Source of the DNA: Mariniblastus sp.
GTDB taxonomy: Bacteria; Planctomycetota; Planctomycetia; Pirellulales; Pirellulaceae
Assembly (NCBI GenBank): GCA_029251085.1
Contig: JAQXDZ010000074.1
Coordinates: forward strand, 1-58,503
Length of the DNA: 58,503 nt
Direction: 5' to 3'
The translations under genes were made by a program, and so were the position numbers. Below are positions 42,881 to 52,268 of the stretch, in pieces. The notes under the pieces were generated by a model. It was not told where the DNA came from. It did no database searches and was given only the letters and a program-made list of their open reading frames with translations. How positions within the stretch are numbered: the stretch's first letter is position 1; each line of letters opens with the position of its first letter.

Positions 42881-45232
42881 CTACTTGTTTTCGGGTTGGC
42901 AATCCTGAACGACTTCGATGGGAACCATTTTGCAAACCTGCCGAGGGACAACGCACGTGACCTGATAGGGAACATCGACCCAATAAGTCTCAACGCGGTC
43001 TCTGGGGATTTGTTTGGATTTGCGAACCCAAGTCACCTTTTTCCTAGTCTCTGGTTCAGTGGTCCAATAAAACTCAGTCCTCGATTGTGGGACATCGCGA
43101 TATTTCGTTTTATAGACTGATCGTGTTCGAACCTCAGGTGCCATCACCATGAATGTTTTGATGACCTGATCAGTGACGGTTTTGGTTTCCGTGCGGAACG
43201 TTGTTCTTGTTTTTATCCTCGGTACCATTTCAACAATTTTTTTCGTAGTGAACACAGGAACCTTCCGTTGGACAGTTCTGTATTCAGTCCGAGTTCTAAG
43301 TTGTGGTATTAGTTCAGTGTATTTTTCTTGTCGTAGTTTGGGGACGTCAACATATTTTGTTTGGCGAATTTCCTGGTAATCCATTTGTGGAATTTCAACT
43401 GTGTACGTTTCTTCCGTGACGTTAGGGATTCGGACGGTGAATTGTTCTTCCACCATCCTTGTTTTTTCAACGGGCACCGTAACAACCACTGACTCCGTAA
43501 CGGTGTAAGGTTCTTTAACGGTATAGGTCTCTGATGTTTGCCGTTCGAGCGCGACGGGGTTTCTGTACTCCTGCTCTATTTCTATTTCAGTTTGAACTGT
43601 TTCGTATTTAATAAACGGAATCGTTTTATTACGCGTCTCAGTTTTTACACTGCTGCGGTTGACTTTTCTAGTTTTGGCAACCCAGCGGTATTTCGTAACA
43701 GTAAAAGACTCTGTGCGAGTGGATGGGACGAAGTCGAGGACGTCCAGTTTTGCAGTTCGACGCTCCTGTCGAAAACGAGTGACTGGAACCATTTTGGAGC
43801 GTGTTTCTTTGCGCTGGACAATAGTGCTGTATTGATAGGGGATTTTACGCTGAACCGTAACGTAGTCGGTGTAGGGCACTTGGTAGGTTGTCGTTTGAGG
43901 GCACCAGACTTTAGTATTGCAAAGCGTAGTTTCCGATGGCCACGTCGAGAGATTTGTAATCGGATTACTTGGGTATCCGCTAGTGTTGGCCGAAGGTACT
44001 GTTTTCCAGTATCCAGTATCGCGTGTTACACAACGGTATTTGGTTACCGGTATCTGCTGTTCAATGAAGCGGTAAGCAGTGTTGATGATCTGAACAGGGA
44101 TGTCGATGGTGTAAGATTTTGCAACGTGTTGCGTGTAGGGAAGGGGAACCACAAACGTTTTCGAGACTTCGCGTGGCTTTTGGATTTGAGTTGGGAACGT
44201 TTTGGTGATTGTTTCCTGATACGGTTCATTCACAAAATAAGTCTCATCTACCGAGAGTGTGATCGGGGTTGAGATTTTGTATTGGTGAGTTATATCTGCG
44301 TTGACGGTTTTCTGACTTTGTTCGCTGACAGGGAATGCCTTGGTGAGCGTTTCGTAATCGTAATACTTTTGGGTCACCGGACGCGATTTTTCTACCATGC
44401 GATACCGGGTTACTTTACGAGGGACAGTGCGTTTCTCATATTGGATGTATGTTTGTTCAACCTGCCGCGTTCGGACTTCGGTGGTGTAATCTACCTTGGG
44501 TCGTTTTAATTCTTGTTTGAGCATGCGAACGACAGGCTTGCGGATGATTTCTTCCACCGGGGTCTTTTGGTAGTCGGTGATGACGCGCACTCGTTCGACT
44601 GGGACTTGGACGGTGTATCGAACTTGATAGGGTTCCTTTTCGGCTACTGTTTTGTAGGTTGTCTCCTGGACTTCCCGCTGCACAGGTTGGTTTACGGTGT
44701 ACGCGGTTTCCACTGGTACTTCGTAGCGTTCCTCGCGATCCACAGTAACCACCCGTTGCTGTGGCATGGGAACCATGACGGTGAATTTCTCTTGGACAGC
44801 TGCTTGGTATTCTTCCTGTCGATTCACGGTGATTGTTCGGCTTTTTTGCCGGGGAATTTGAACGGTATAGGTTTGGATTTGCGGTACGTTTTCGTAAACA
44901 GTTTCAAAAATCCGTAGGGTGCGTTGTCGTGGTTCTCGGCAGTAACGGGTTTCAGAGATAGTGTCATATTCAGTTGACCACTGCGGAACATAGACAGTTG
45001 GGGAATTCCCATTTGTGTCTCGCTCTGTTTTTGAACGAATGCCTTTTCCCGATGCCGTTACCGAAGGTTGATTCGGAATGGTGCCAACAGTTGTCAGGTT
45101 GGCCTGATAGATCGGTGGATTTCCCTGTTTAGAGAATAATGCTGAATTACCCGTTATAAGCAGCGATGCAAAAACCGCTGGGAGCGCGTATGTTAGGATT
45201 GATTTGGGATAATAAATCATTCTTCGAAACAC
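42881..45232 (-). CDS. YTV-like repeat protein (cell-wall-type, planctomycete)
   Basis: The 783-residue exported protein has a signal peptide (about residues 1-32, ending NSALF) and then almost nothing but a short repeated pattern: a Tyr/Thr/Val strand followed by a basic or polar turn (YTVQIPRQKSRTITV, YEVPVETAYTVNQPV, YTVQVPVERVRVITD, YTVEIPQMDYQEIRQTKYVD). It is rich in Thr, Val, Arg, Glu and Tyr. A few Cys pairs in the middle (CNTKVWC) and at the end (CVVPRQVC) could form disulfides. It resembles the YTV proteins described from planctomycete cell walls (from memory), so a structural envelope role is likely. No enzymatic motif is visible. Confidence 0.78.
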   Translation of the reverse strand: MFRRMIYYPKSILTYALPAVFASLLITGNSALFSKQGNPPIYQANLTTVGTIPNQPSVTASGKGIRSKTERDTNGNSPTVYVPQWSTEYDTISETRYCREPRQRTLRIFETVYENVPQIQTYTVQIPRQKSRTITVNRQEEYQAAVQEKFTVMVPMPQQRVVTVDREERYEVPVETAYTVNQPVQREVQETTYKTVAEKEPYQVRYTVQVPVERVRVITDYQKTPVEEIIRKPVVRMLKQELKRPKVDYTTEVRTRQVEQTYIQYEKRTVPRKVTRYRMVEKSRPVTQKYYDYETLTKAFPVSEQSQKTVNADITHQYKISTPITLSVDETYFVNEPYQETITKTFPTQIQKPREVSKTFVVPLPYTQHVAKSYTIDIPVQIINTAYRFIEQQIPVTKYRCVTRDTGYWKTVPSANTSGYPSNPITNLSTWPSETTLCNTKVWCPQTTTYQVPYTDYVTVQRKIPYQYSTIVQRKETRSKMVPVTRFRQERRTAKLDVLDFVPSTRTESFTVTKYRWVAKTRKVNRSSVKTETRNKTIPFIKYETVQTEIEIEQEYRNPVALERQTSETYTVKEPYTVTESVVVTVPVEKTRMVEEQFTVRIPNVTEETYTVEIPQMDYQEIRQTKYVDVPKLRQEKYTELIPQLRTRTEYRTVQRKVPVFTTKKIVEMVPRIKTRTTFRTETKTVTDQVIKTFMVMAPEVRTRSVYKTKYRDVPQSRTEFYWTTEPETRKKVTWVRKSKQIPRDRVETYWVDVPYQVTCVVPRQVCKMVPIEVVQDCQPENK

Positions 45233-45352
45233 GGCTGAATTTGGCCGTAAGCAGACTGTGCAGTGAGAAGAGGGCGGGCGATTGAAGCCGAATCCCTAGG
45301 CTAGTTGGAGAGGTCGGCCTTCTCAACTACTTTGCACTCATTATTCAGCAAA

Positions 45353-45847
45353 TTAACTTTGATCGAGATTTTTCAGTTTTAAATCATTCAGCATTTGCTG
45401 ACCGTTCTCTGTAAATCCGTAGAACAAGAGATTTCGTGAATCTTCCGTTGGAGCCTCAATTTGGATTTCTAGATCGATCACTGGCAGCAAGGTCTTGATT
45501 AAATCGACCCATTCAACGATCAAAGAGACGCCATTTTCGAGCATTTCATCGAGACCCAGTTCATCGACTTCTTCGGGAGACTGAATTCGATAAGCGTCCA
45601 GATGCAGAAATGGAATTCGACCTTCATGGGGAACGCAGATTGTGAAAGTTGGACTTACAATTTGGCCGTGTTCAATTCCTAGCCGCTCACCGATTCCTTG
45701 CGTTAGGCGTGTTTTCCCAGCACCGAGTGTGCCGTTCAAACCGATCAGGGTTCCAGCGGTCATTGCGTCGCCGATCGCATGACCAATTTGTAAGGTTTGG
45801 GCTTCTGAGGCGGATTTGAGAATGAGTGAGGGAGTCAGTGAATTCAT
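45353..45847 (-). CDS. tsaE: tRNA threonylcarbamoyladenosine biosynthesis ATPase TsaE
   Basis: TsaE is the ATPase partner of TsaB-TsaD in making t6A37 on tRNAs that read ANN codons. The 164-residue protein has GTLIGLNGTLGAGKTRLTQG (Walker A), SPTFTICVPHEGRIPFLHLD (the conserved SPTFT and HxDxYR region, here HLDAYRI) and EEVDELGLDEMLENGVSLIVEW, matching the family order. It lies 7 nt after thiL on the same strand, so the two are co-transcribed. Confidence 0.94.
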   Translation of the reverse strand: MNSLTPSLILKSASEAQTLQIGHAIGDAMTAGTLIGLNGTLGAGKTRLTQGIGERLGIEHGQIVSPTFTICVPHEGRIPFLHLDAYRIQSPEEVDELGLDEMLENGVSLIVEWVDLIKTLLPVIDLEIQIEAPTEDSRNLLFYGFTENGQQMLNDLKLKNLDQS

Positions 45848-45854
45848 TGGTTCG

Positions 45855-46769
45855 TTAGTGGACGTACCCGCGCGGAATCAGAGTATTGAAGGTGCCTGTA
45901 GTGTCCAAAAGCCGTAGCCCCTGAGTTGCTGGAGTTATTTCGCCAATATTGGTCAATTGACACGGAACATTGGTGTCCGAGTTTATTTGTTCAAAAACAT
46001 CAGCAGTCATGGTAAGTATAAGTTCAAAATCTTCGCCGTCGTAGAGCGCGCCGTCAAGCTGAGATTGAGTCGTTTCTGTTTTTAGGGTGTCTGAGATCGG
46101 AATTTTATTCGCATCGATGTCTACGCCAACGCTACTAGCTTGGGCGAGCAGTTGTAGATCTAGGGACAGTGAATCGCTGGCATCGGTAGCAGCGTGGATT
46201 TCATAACGCTCCGCAAGGTAGTTTGCTAATTCGATACGTGGTTCAAAGGTAAGGTGATGGCCATGGATGCTGCCTCCAAAACTTCCCGAGACAACCACTC
46301 TGTCGGATTGCTGGGCACCGTTAATTTGCCACCCCGTAGTAGTGGGCGACCGGTGTCCGATTAAGGTTGCACCAATTACGAGTTTTCCATCCCATTTATT
46401 GGTGTCTCCTCCAATGATGGCCACATCGTAATTTTCCGCAATTTCAAATATTCCAGAACACAACTGTTTTGTGTCAGCGAGTGAGAAATGACGCGGCAGC
46501 AAAAGAGTCAGCACAGCGTGGCTGGGAGAAGCACCCATGGCAGCGATATCACTTAGGTTCACCGCGAGTGCTTTGCGACCAATCAATTCAAGAGAGTGAA
46601 TCGAAGTGTCAAAGTGAGTCCCTTCGGCGATGGTATCCGTGGTTACCACGGTCTGTGCATTGGCTTCAGACAAAACTGCGGCGTCGTCTCCAATCCCAAC
46701 CAAGATGCTTTTATTCGGCCGGTTGATTGAAGGGTGGTCTCTCAACCATTGGTGGAATTCATGTTCCAT
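45855..46769 (-). CDS. thiL: Thiamine-monophosphate kinase ThiL
   Basis: ThiL phosphorylates thiamine monophosphate to the diphosphate cofactor. The 304-residue protein has VGIGDDAAVL (metal/ATP motif), TTDTIAEGTHF, LAVNLSDIAAMGASPSHAVL, IIGGDTNKWDGKLVIGATLI and DASDSLSLDLQLLAQASSVG, the standard family blocks in order. The length is typical. It is the first gene of a short minus-strand operon with tsaE; a terminator for the upstream HtrA gene separates it from that transcript. Confidence 0.94.
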   Translation of the reverse strand: MEHEFHQWLRDHPSINRPNKSILVGIGDDAAVLSEANAQTVVTTDTIAEGTHFDTSIHSLELIGRKALAVNLSDIAAMGASPSHAVLTLLLPRHFSLADTKQLCSGIFEIAENYDVAIIGGDTNKWDGKLVIGATLIGHRSPTTTGWQINGAQQSDRVVVSGSFGGSIHGHHLTFEPRIELANYLAERYEIHAATDASDSLSLDLQLLAQASSVGVDIDANKIPISDTLKTETTQSQLDGALYDGEDFELILTMTADVFEQINSDTNVPCQLTNIGEITPATQGLRLLDTTGTFNTLIPRGYVH

Positions 46770-46960
46770 AGCAAGAATCTAATTCGAAAATCGAGGGACG
46801 CTGGTCGCATATCTATTTTGTACCTGAAGGGAGTCTCAGTTCAAAATATCGATCGGCTGTTGCGCGTGCATGGTAATTTGAATTGGACCAAAATTCCAGC
46901 ACTCTTCTGGGAACTGCTCGGATTAGCGGTCGAATCAAAAGATCCGAGATCCTCATAAAA

Positions 46961-46997
46961 GGAAACCGCCAGCCATTCGGGTTGGCTGGCGGTTTCC
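46961..46997 (-). terminator. Strong terminator for the HtrA gene (minus strand)
   Basis: A perfect 15-bp stem joins 46961-46975 and 46983-46997 around a 7-nt loop. Read on the minus strand it is followed by TTTTATG. It is placed to stop transcription from the HtrA gene before thiL. Confidence 0.85.
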
Positions 46998-47057
46998 CGG
47001 TGATAAACCGTAGGGGGAGGTCAACTCGTCTGGGCGAGTGTCAGCAGCAGCCCTCCT

Positions 47058-48416
47058 CTAATGCGTTGGCAGGGTAGCCACACGCATCTGACCCCAAAAC
47101 GGTTCTCTATCTCGGATGATGTAAAACATGAAATCTTTTCTCTCAACGACATCGGGTCGTTGGAGAACGTATGCCAGATTTTCGAGCGATTCTGTTTTCC
47201 AGCCATGCATGGCAACTAGAATGTCACCTGGCATGATGCCCTCTTCTTCGGCGGGGCTGTCAGAACGAATTGATTTAACTTTGAGCCCACGTTTGTAGTT
47301 GGGATGCTGATCCACCATTTGCGAAGCGGGAATCGGTTCCAGTTTTAACCCCAAAGGGAGCCACGCGATTGAATTGGGAGCAGATGACTTATTTGATTTT
47401 TCAAGACTCACGATAAAGTTTTTAGTTTTACCGTCCTGAACGGCAGTAACTTTGACTGACTTGTCCTCGGCTGCAAAAAGTAATGCTGTTTGAAAATCCA
47501 ATTCCAGCGTGACTTCTTCTCCGTTTATCTTGGTGATTGTATCACCGCTCTTAAGGCCTGCTTTCTCGGCAGGGCTTTTCGGAATGATCGCATTGACGAT
47601 TAGACTTGGCGAGTTGTCTTCATAAACTGTCTGTGTCGAAATGCCATGATAAAGATCACCGGGGACAATTTGACTCATCAATTCAGCGGCAATGTCGATG
47701 GCATCATTGACTGGGATTGCGAATGCGATCCCTTGGGCACCGATGCGTACAGCAACGTTAATTCCAATCATGTCGCCGTTAATGTTCAGTAGCGGGCCAC
47801 CGGAATTTCCTGGATTGATGGCGGCGTCCGTCTGGATCAGATTGCGATAGATTTGGTCGTCATTTACCTGGACGGTTCTTTTCAGGGAACTGATGATTCC
47901 CAGGGTCACCGTATGCTCATAACCGTAAGCGTTGCCAACCGCGATGACTTGCTCTGCCAACATTAAATCTGACGAACTTCCGATCGTGATGGGTGGAAGA
48001 GGGTTCTTCGTTTTGATTTTCAGGATTGCCAGATCCGTTTCAGGATCGTGAGCTAACAGCGTAGCGGTTGTCTTTTCTTGCTGAGCGGTGGTGACCTCAA
48101 TGGTCTTAACACCTTCGACAACGTGGTAGTTCGTTAACACATAACCGCGTGAATCAATGACAACGCCAGTTCCCATCCCGTTTACCTGTTTGGTATCTTG
48201 AGATGATCCGTTTGCGGGATCGACGGGGACGGTTTTACGCCCTCGTAAGTTGACGACTGAATTTCTACAATTTTGGACGGCGTTAACCAAAGGCGAGTTT
48301 CGGTTCGCTGTCACGTCGGCACGCTCGTCTGCTGATGAGCGGCAAGGCAAGTTGATTGAAACTACAATCAAACTGACTAGCATCAACAGATGCGTATGGT
48401 TGGGTCGAAATTGCAT
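47058..48416 (-). CDS. HtrA/DegP-type periplasmic serine protease with two PDZ domains
   Basis: This envelope quality-control protease has about 452 residues. It starts with a signal peptide (MQFRPNHTHLLMLVSLIVVS, ending near residue 29), followed by a trypsin-like domain with catalytic His98 (TNYHVVEG), Asp128 (DPETDLAIL) and Ser205 (NPGNSGGPL). The first PDZ domain is at about 245-330 (SPAEKAGLKSGDTITKINGE) and the second at about 370-440 (SPAEEEGIMPGDILVAMHGW). All catalytic residues are present. The frame continues upstream to 48488, but the ATG at 48416 is preceded by AGGA and gives a proper signal peptide. Stress-response regulation is usual in the family; no such site was seen. Confidence 0.92.
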   Translation of the reverse strand: MQFRPNHTHLLMLVSLIVVSINLPCRSSADERADVTANRNSPLVNAVQNCRNSVVNLRGRKTVPVDPANGSSQDTKQVNGMGTGVVIDSRGYVLTNYHVVEGVKTIEVTTAQQEKTTATLLAHDPETDLAILKIKTKNPLPPITIGSSSDLMLAEQVIAVGNAYGYEHTVTLGIISSLKRTVQVNDDQIYRNLIQTDAAINPGNSGGPLLNINGDMIGINVAVRIGAQGIAFAIPVNDAIDIAAELMSQIVPGDLYHGISTQTVYEDNSPSLIVNAIIPKSPAEKAGLKSGDTITKINGEEVTLELDFQTALLFAAEDKSVKVTAVQDGKTKNFIVSLEKSNKSSAPNSIAWLPLGLKLEPIPASQMVDQHPNYKRGLKVKSIRSDSPAEEEGIMPGDILVAMHGWKTESLENLAYVLQRPDVVERKDFMFYIIRDREPFWGQMRVATLPTH

Positions 48417-48800
48417 AAAGCTAGGTGCTTCCTGATGGGCCTTCAGCGCGTTGATTGACCATGCGGGATAGGTCGCTCGTCGCGGCATCTCTTACAATGG
48501 TTTAAATCGGACCGATGGGAGCATCCCGTTAAGACGTTAAAGCTTGCCGGTAAAGCTTACCAAGCTTGTCATCATTGGCTGATTGAGTTGCTTTCGGGGG
48601 CGATTTCTCTACGGAATTTTTGCGAGTGCTTCGACAATGGCTAAAGTCTCAGGAGTTTTGAGCTACTTGAGTCCCGTTTCTGCTTCCAGTGTTAGCGGGG
48701 GATGTAGAACTTAGTGGTTTGACTGGGGTGCCAAGGAATTCCGCGCGATGGATTGGGGATGGTTTCCCGCCCGAGCGTAGCCGACGGCGGATGTTTGTGA
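48417..48800. other. Gap between thioesterase and HtrA genes
   Basis: It holds no gene. Around 48539-48568 repeated AAGCTT/GGTAA elements can form a weak hairpin. The HtrA promoter should lie here, but no clear box was recognised. Confidence 0.4.
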
Positions 48801-49217
48801 CTATTTGTCGAGTTGCAACCATGTCGGTAAGCGGACGACTTTACCGGTTGGGTTAATCGCGGCGACTACGGTCTCGCCGTCGGCGACGAGTTGGCCGTCG
48901 AGTCGGATTTCATAACGGTGGTGGATTCGAACCCCTTTTGCCCGCGTAACAGTCGTTTTTACGTGCAATACGTCGTCATCTTTTGCACCGAGATGGTAGT
49001 TGCATTGGATTTTTTTCACGACCAGCATTATTCCCTCGGCTTCGAGTTCGCGGTAGGAGAGTCCCGAGGCGCGGAGCATTTCGACTCGGGCGACTTCGAA
49101 GTAATTGAGGTAGTTGCTGTGATGGACGCGACCCTGCCCGTCCGTTTCCTGATAACGGACACGAATGGTGATTTCATGTTCACGGGGAACAACTGGGGAT
49201 GAGTTGACCAAGGTCAT
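48801..49217 (-). CDS. YbgC/4HBT acyl-CoA thioesterase
   Basis: The 138-residue single-domain hotdog thioesterase has the YbgC signature RYQETDGQGRVHHSNYLNYFEVARVEML, with the conserved Asp in ETDGQG and the (Y/H)xxYLxYFExxR helix. A typical core strand KIQCNYHLGAKDDDVLHVKT follows. It would hydrolyse short acyl-CoA or 4-hydroxybenzoyl-CoA-like thioesters. YbgC genes often lie with tol-pal, but none of those is here. Confidence 0.9.
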   Translation of the reverse strand: MTLVNSSPVVPREHEITIRVRYQETDGQGRVHHSNYLNYFEVARVEMLRASGLSYRELEAEGIMLVVKKIQCNYHLGAKDDDVLHVKTTVTRAKGVRIHHRYEIRLDGQLVADGETVVAAINPTGKVVRLPTWLQLDK

Positions 49218-49458
49218 AGAGTGCCTTAAAGTTAGAGAGGTTGATTTAACGTCCAGTTTTTATGTTGGAATCTGGCTTGCCGGCTGGACTCCACGGTTTG
49301 CAATGTTGGTTTTTTACCAGTGATTCAAATGAAATTCCTGCGACACGCCTCCGTTATTGTTATGAAAAACAAATCATCAAATCAACAGGTTCAGTTGAAA
49401 TTCGGGATCTGATGATGCAAGGGGTTACCATTAACGCTGCTTTATTGATGAGAACAAG

Positions 49459-49956
49459 ATGAGCCAGGGAGAAGATTTTGGATCGGGTGTTGATTATCAG
49501 ACTTTACGAGGTCGAGATTATCCAACGATCTGTCAGTATACCGTGTTCCTCGAGAATCGTGTCGGAGTTCTATTAGGGCTGATTCGACGATTTCGAGGAA
49601 CGCCAGTCAAAATTATGGCGCTGAACATTATCGATTCAACGGAATGTTGTATCGTTCGTTTTATACTTAGCCACCCCGAGCAGGGACGTGAGATTTTAGA
49701 ACGTGCCGGGATGGCGATGATCGAGAGTGAATTGATCGCTTTGGAATTGGGTAATTGTGATCAGCCATTGCTTGAGGTTTGTGCGGCGCTCTTGCGGGCG
49801 GAAGTGAATCTCGTGCAAACCTATCCGTTGATGGTCATGAACAACGAGCGTTCGTTCGTTGCGATCATGGTGGATAACGTTGACATTGCTCAGCAGATCC
49901 TTCACCAGGAGGGTTTTCATATGATCACCGAGAATGAGCTGATGGACTTAAGTTAA
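49459..49956 (+). CDS. Tandem ACT-domain protein (amino-acid-binding regulator type)
   Basis: The 165-residue protein consists of two ACT-like modules: YTVFLENRVGVLLGLIRRFR near residues 25-45, and a second that starts near 95 (LLEVCAALLRAEVNLVQTYP) and ends NERSFVAIMVDNVDIAQQIL. It lacks an enzyme domain, so it is probably a small regulatory subunit, like the IlvH/IlvN class, or a stand-alone amino-acid sensor. No ilv gene is adjacent. The start ATG has AGGGAGAA close downstream and no separate Shine-Dalgarno upstream. Confidence 0.75.
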   Translation: MSQGEDFGSGVDYQTLRGRDYPTICQYTVFLENRVGVLLGLIRRFRGTPVKIMALNIIDSTECCIVRFILSHPEQGREILERAGMAMIESELIALELGNCDQPLLEVCAALLRAEVNLVQTYPLMVMNNERSFVAIMVDNVDIAQQILHQEGFHMITENELMDLS

Positions 49957-50083
49957 TTTGGTTCGGCCGAAGGTGATTTGAAGTATTGTTTTGCCGTGGT
50001 TGGATGAGTATTTCCCCGTAATTCATTCGCACCGTCGGACTGTATTGAAGCCGCTTCATTTTTGAAAGATTCAGAATACGCTT

Positions 50084-50860
50084 ATGCCGATTCGTGTCAC
50101 ATGCACTAAATGCTACACTCGTTTTAATGTCAGTGAAAAGTTCGCGGGCAAAGAGGGGCCTTGTCCCAAGTGTAAAACGAAAATCCGGGTTCCGGAGAAG
50201 TCTGAAGAAGTTGTAATCGAGGCTCCGAAGACCGATGGCCCCGTCGATTCGACCGGGCGAGCAGTTCTTGACCCGGTGAAACGCAAAGAAACCAATCTCT
50301 CATCGGTTCAGTGGACCTTGATCATTGGTTCGATCGTTGGGTTCCTGGCGATTGCCTTAATCTTGCGATTTTCGATTGGGAATGTTGCTCAGTTTCCGCT
50401 GTGGTTGATGGCGATCTCCGCAATTGTGGTTGCGCCGCCGCTGGTTTTCGTCGGTTATACATTTTTACGGGAACAAGAGCTTGAGCCATATCGAGGGAAG
50501 GAACTGCGTTCGCGAGTAGGAATTTGTGCGATCATTTATCCAATTACGTGGCTTGCGATGCCGCTGGCTTGTTTTGCCTTTAACGACAACTACGAGACGG
50601 GTTCCTATATTGCTGCTGGAATCGCCATGATTGGAATTGGCGGATTCACGGGCATGTTCTGTTTTGAATTCGATTTCTTGATGGGGGCCGTGCACTATGG
50701 GCTCTACCTTGGCGTTTGTTTCGTCGGTCGGTTCTTATCGGGTGTCGGTTGGCTGCCGGTAACACCGGAGAGAGCGCCTAATGGTGGCGAGGCTGTGTCG
50801 GAGTTGACTTGGGAACCAGCGATTGAGCTAGTTTGCAGTTTGTGCACGATACTGACCTGA
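50084..50860 (+). CDS. Zinc-ribbon membrane protein (MJ0042-like head)
   Basis: The 258-residue protein has an N-terminal zinc ribbon with CTKC and CPKC pairs (Cys7, Cys10, Cys27, Cys30), joined by a 40-residue polar linker to about six transmembrane segments (starting near residues 83, 103, 133, 160, 180 and 200). The MPIRVTCTKC start is common in planctomycete membrane proteins of unknown role. Probable function: sensing or anchoring; not established. Confidence 0.72.
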   Translation: MPIRVTCTKCYTRFNVSEKFAGKEGPCPKCKTKIRVPEKSEEVVIEAPKTDGPVDSTGRAVLDPVKRKETNLSSVQWTLIIGSIVGFLAIALILRFSIGNVAQFPLWLMAISAIVVAPPLVFVGYTFLREQELEPYRGKELRSRVGICAIIYPITWLAMPLACFAFNDNYETGSYIAAGIAMIGIGGFTGMFCFEFDFLMGAVHYGLYLGVCFVGRFLSGVGWLPVTPERAPNGGEAVSELTWEPAIELVCSLCTILT

Positions 50861-50920
50861 TTTTGTGGTTAGGTCGTACTGTCCGCGATTAACTTCTTGG
50901 CAAACTTAACTGGCGGTTGC

Positions 50921-52267
50921 ATGAGCTCGTTGCTTGATATTCCAGAAATTCGATGTCTCGACGGTCGATCTGATTTGATTCGGATCCCGAGTCAAATCGA
51001 TGTTCCAGTGACGCCGCGGATAAAAAGCCTGATTGATGCCCCTGAATTTCGGCGTTTGAAAAAAATCAGCCAGTTGGGGATGGTCTCTTTTGTCTACCCT
51101 GCCGCGACGCACAGTCGTTTTGAGCATTCACTGGGAGTATATCGGAACGCCCTCTTGTTCTTGCGGCAGTTCGCTGAACAACCGGATTTTAATTCGCTAG
51201 TTACAAAACGAGATGCTGAGATATTAATTCTTGCGGCGTTGCTTCACGATCTTGGTCATTGGCCTTATTGCCATCCTATCGAGGACATTGAACTGGAAGG
51301 GATTCCGTCTCACGAGAGTTTTGCCACCCGCTATTTGGAACGCGATTCGATATCCGAAAGGATCACAGATCAGTGGGGGATTGAGCCGTCCGAAGTTCTC
51401 GCGGTGATCAATCGAAAAAAAGAAACGGCCGTGCAAGCCGTTTTAAGTTCGATTCTTTCTGGGCCGATTGACATCGACAAAATGGATTACCTTTATCGGG
51501 ATAGTCTGCATGCCGGTGTTCCTTATGGTCAGAACTTTGATTCGTTGCGGTTGATTCGCAGTCTGTGTTTGAATGAAAAATCTGACCGCCTTGCGATCAC
51601 GGAGAAGGGCAGGACTGCTGCGGAATTAATGGTCTTTGCTCGCTATGTAATGTTTAGCGAAGTTTATTGGCATCATACGGTTCGCAGCGCGACCACCATG
51701 TTTCAGCGCTCATTTTTTCGATGGCATGAAATGAAGAGGTCGGAAGCTGATTTTCAGTATCAAGTATCTAATCTCTTTGAATCTGGTGAGACTGAAATGA
51801 TTCAGCAGATGCAGTTTGATTTAGAGGGTGAATCCGCTGCTGAAATGTTGAGCCAACTGTTTGGAGTTAATCGACGACTTCACAAACGCGCGGCTAACTT
51901 CAGCTTTAACGAAAACGCAGCGACCTTTGAAAAAGTCGCATACCATCCTTACCCTTGGTTGGTTGCCACCAGTGAGCGACTGACGAAGCTCATTGCGGAG
52001 CAGGTTGGCATACCGATCCCTCCAGATGCAGTTCTGATTGATGCGCCGCCGGTGGGTTTGGAAGTTCAGTTTGACGTGGATGTATATTCCCCAAAAACGA
52101 ACACGTATCGCCCTTTGGGGGAAGTCTCACCCGTGGTTAACACGTTGGCCAAGCGGCAATTCGACGATTTTGTCAAGCAAGTTCGGGTGTTTGTCGAACC
52201 GAGTCTGCTGCCTCTTGTTGATCGGATCGATCTTGAACATCTGCTCGTTGCCGCGGCTGAAGATTAA
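50921..52267 (+). CDS. HD-domain phosphohydrolase (dNTPase/YwfO-like)
   Basis: The 448-residue protein starts SSLLDIPEIRCLDGRSDLIR and has the HD metal site: His in YPAATHSRFEHSLGVYRNAL and the HD pair in ALLHDLGHWPYCHPIED. GPIDIDKMDYLYRDSLHAGV supplies the distal Asp and YRD motif. This matches deoxynucleoside-triphosphate triphosphohydrolase-like proteins; the substrate may be dNTPs or another phosphate ester. The ATG at 50921 was chosen over a TTG at 50897, which lacks a signal. Its stop lies 1 nt from the end of the convergent kinase gene. Confidence 0.85.
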   Translation: MSSLLDIPEIRCLDGRSDLIRIPSQIDVPVTPRIKSLIDAPEFRRLKKISQLGMVSFVYPAATHSRFEHSLGVYRNALLFLRQFAEQPDFNSLVTKRDAEILILAALLHDLGHWPYCHPIEDIELEGIPSHESFATRYLERDSISERITDQWGIEPSEVLAVINRKKETAVQAVLSSILSGPIDIDKMDYLYRDSLHAGVPYGQNFDSLRLIRSLCLNEKSDRLAITEKGRTAAELMVFARYVMFSEVYWHHTVRSATTMFQRSFFRWHEMKRSEADFQYQVSNLFESGETEMIQQMQFDLEGESAAEMLSQLFGVNRRLHKRAANFSFNENAATFEKVAYHPYPWLVATSERLTKLIAEQVGIPIPPDAVLIDAPPVGLEVQFDVDVYSPKTNTYRPLGEVSPVVNTLAKRQFDDFVKQVRVFVEPSLLPLVDRIDLEHLLVAAAED

Positions 52268-52268
52268 C

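Noticed and set aside
43538..44272. 244-codon plus-strand frame
   Set aside because: It is antisense to the YTV-like repeat gene. The regular repeat on the other strand produces long open shadows rich in Phe, Cys and Leu.
46734..46958. 74-codon plus-strand frame after thiL
   Set aside because: Partly antisense to the thiL start, no ribosome site, no protein-like pattern; it ends right before the HtrA terminator.
49262..49462. 66-codon plus-strand frame overlapping the ACT gene start by ATGA
   Set aside because: The overlap is tempting as a leader peptide, but the residues show no pattern, no Shine-Dalgarno is present, and no run of regulatory codons is seen.
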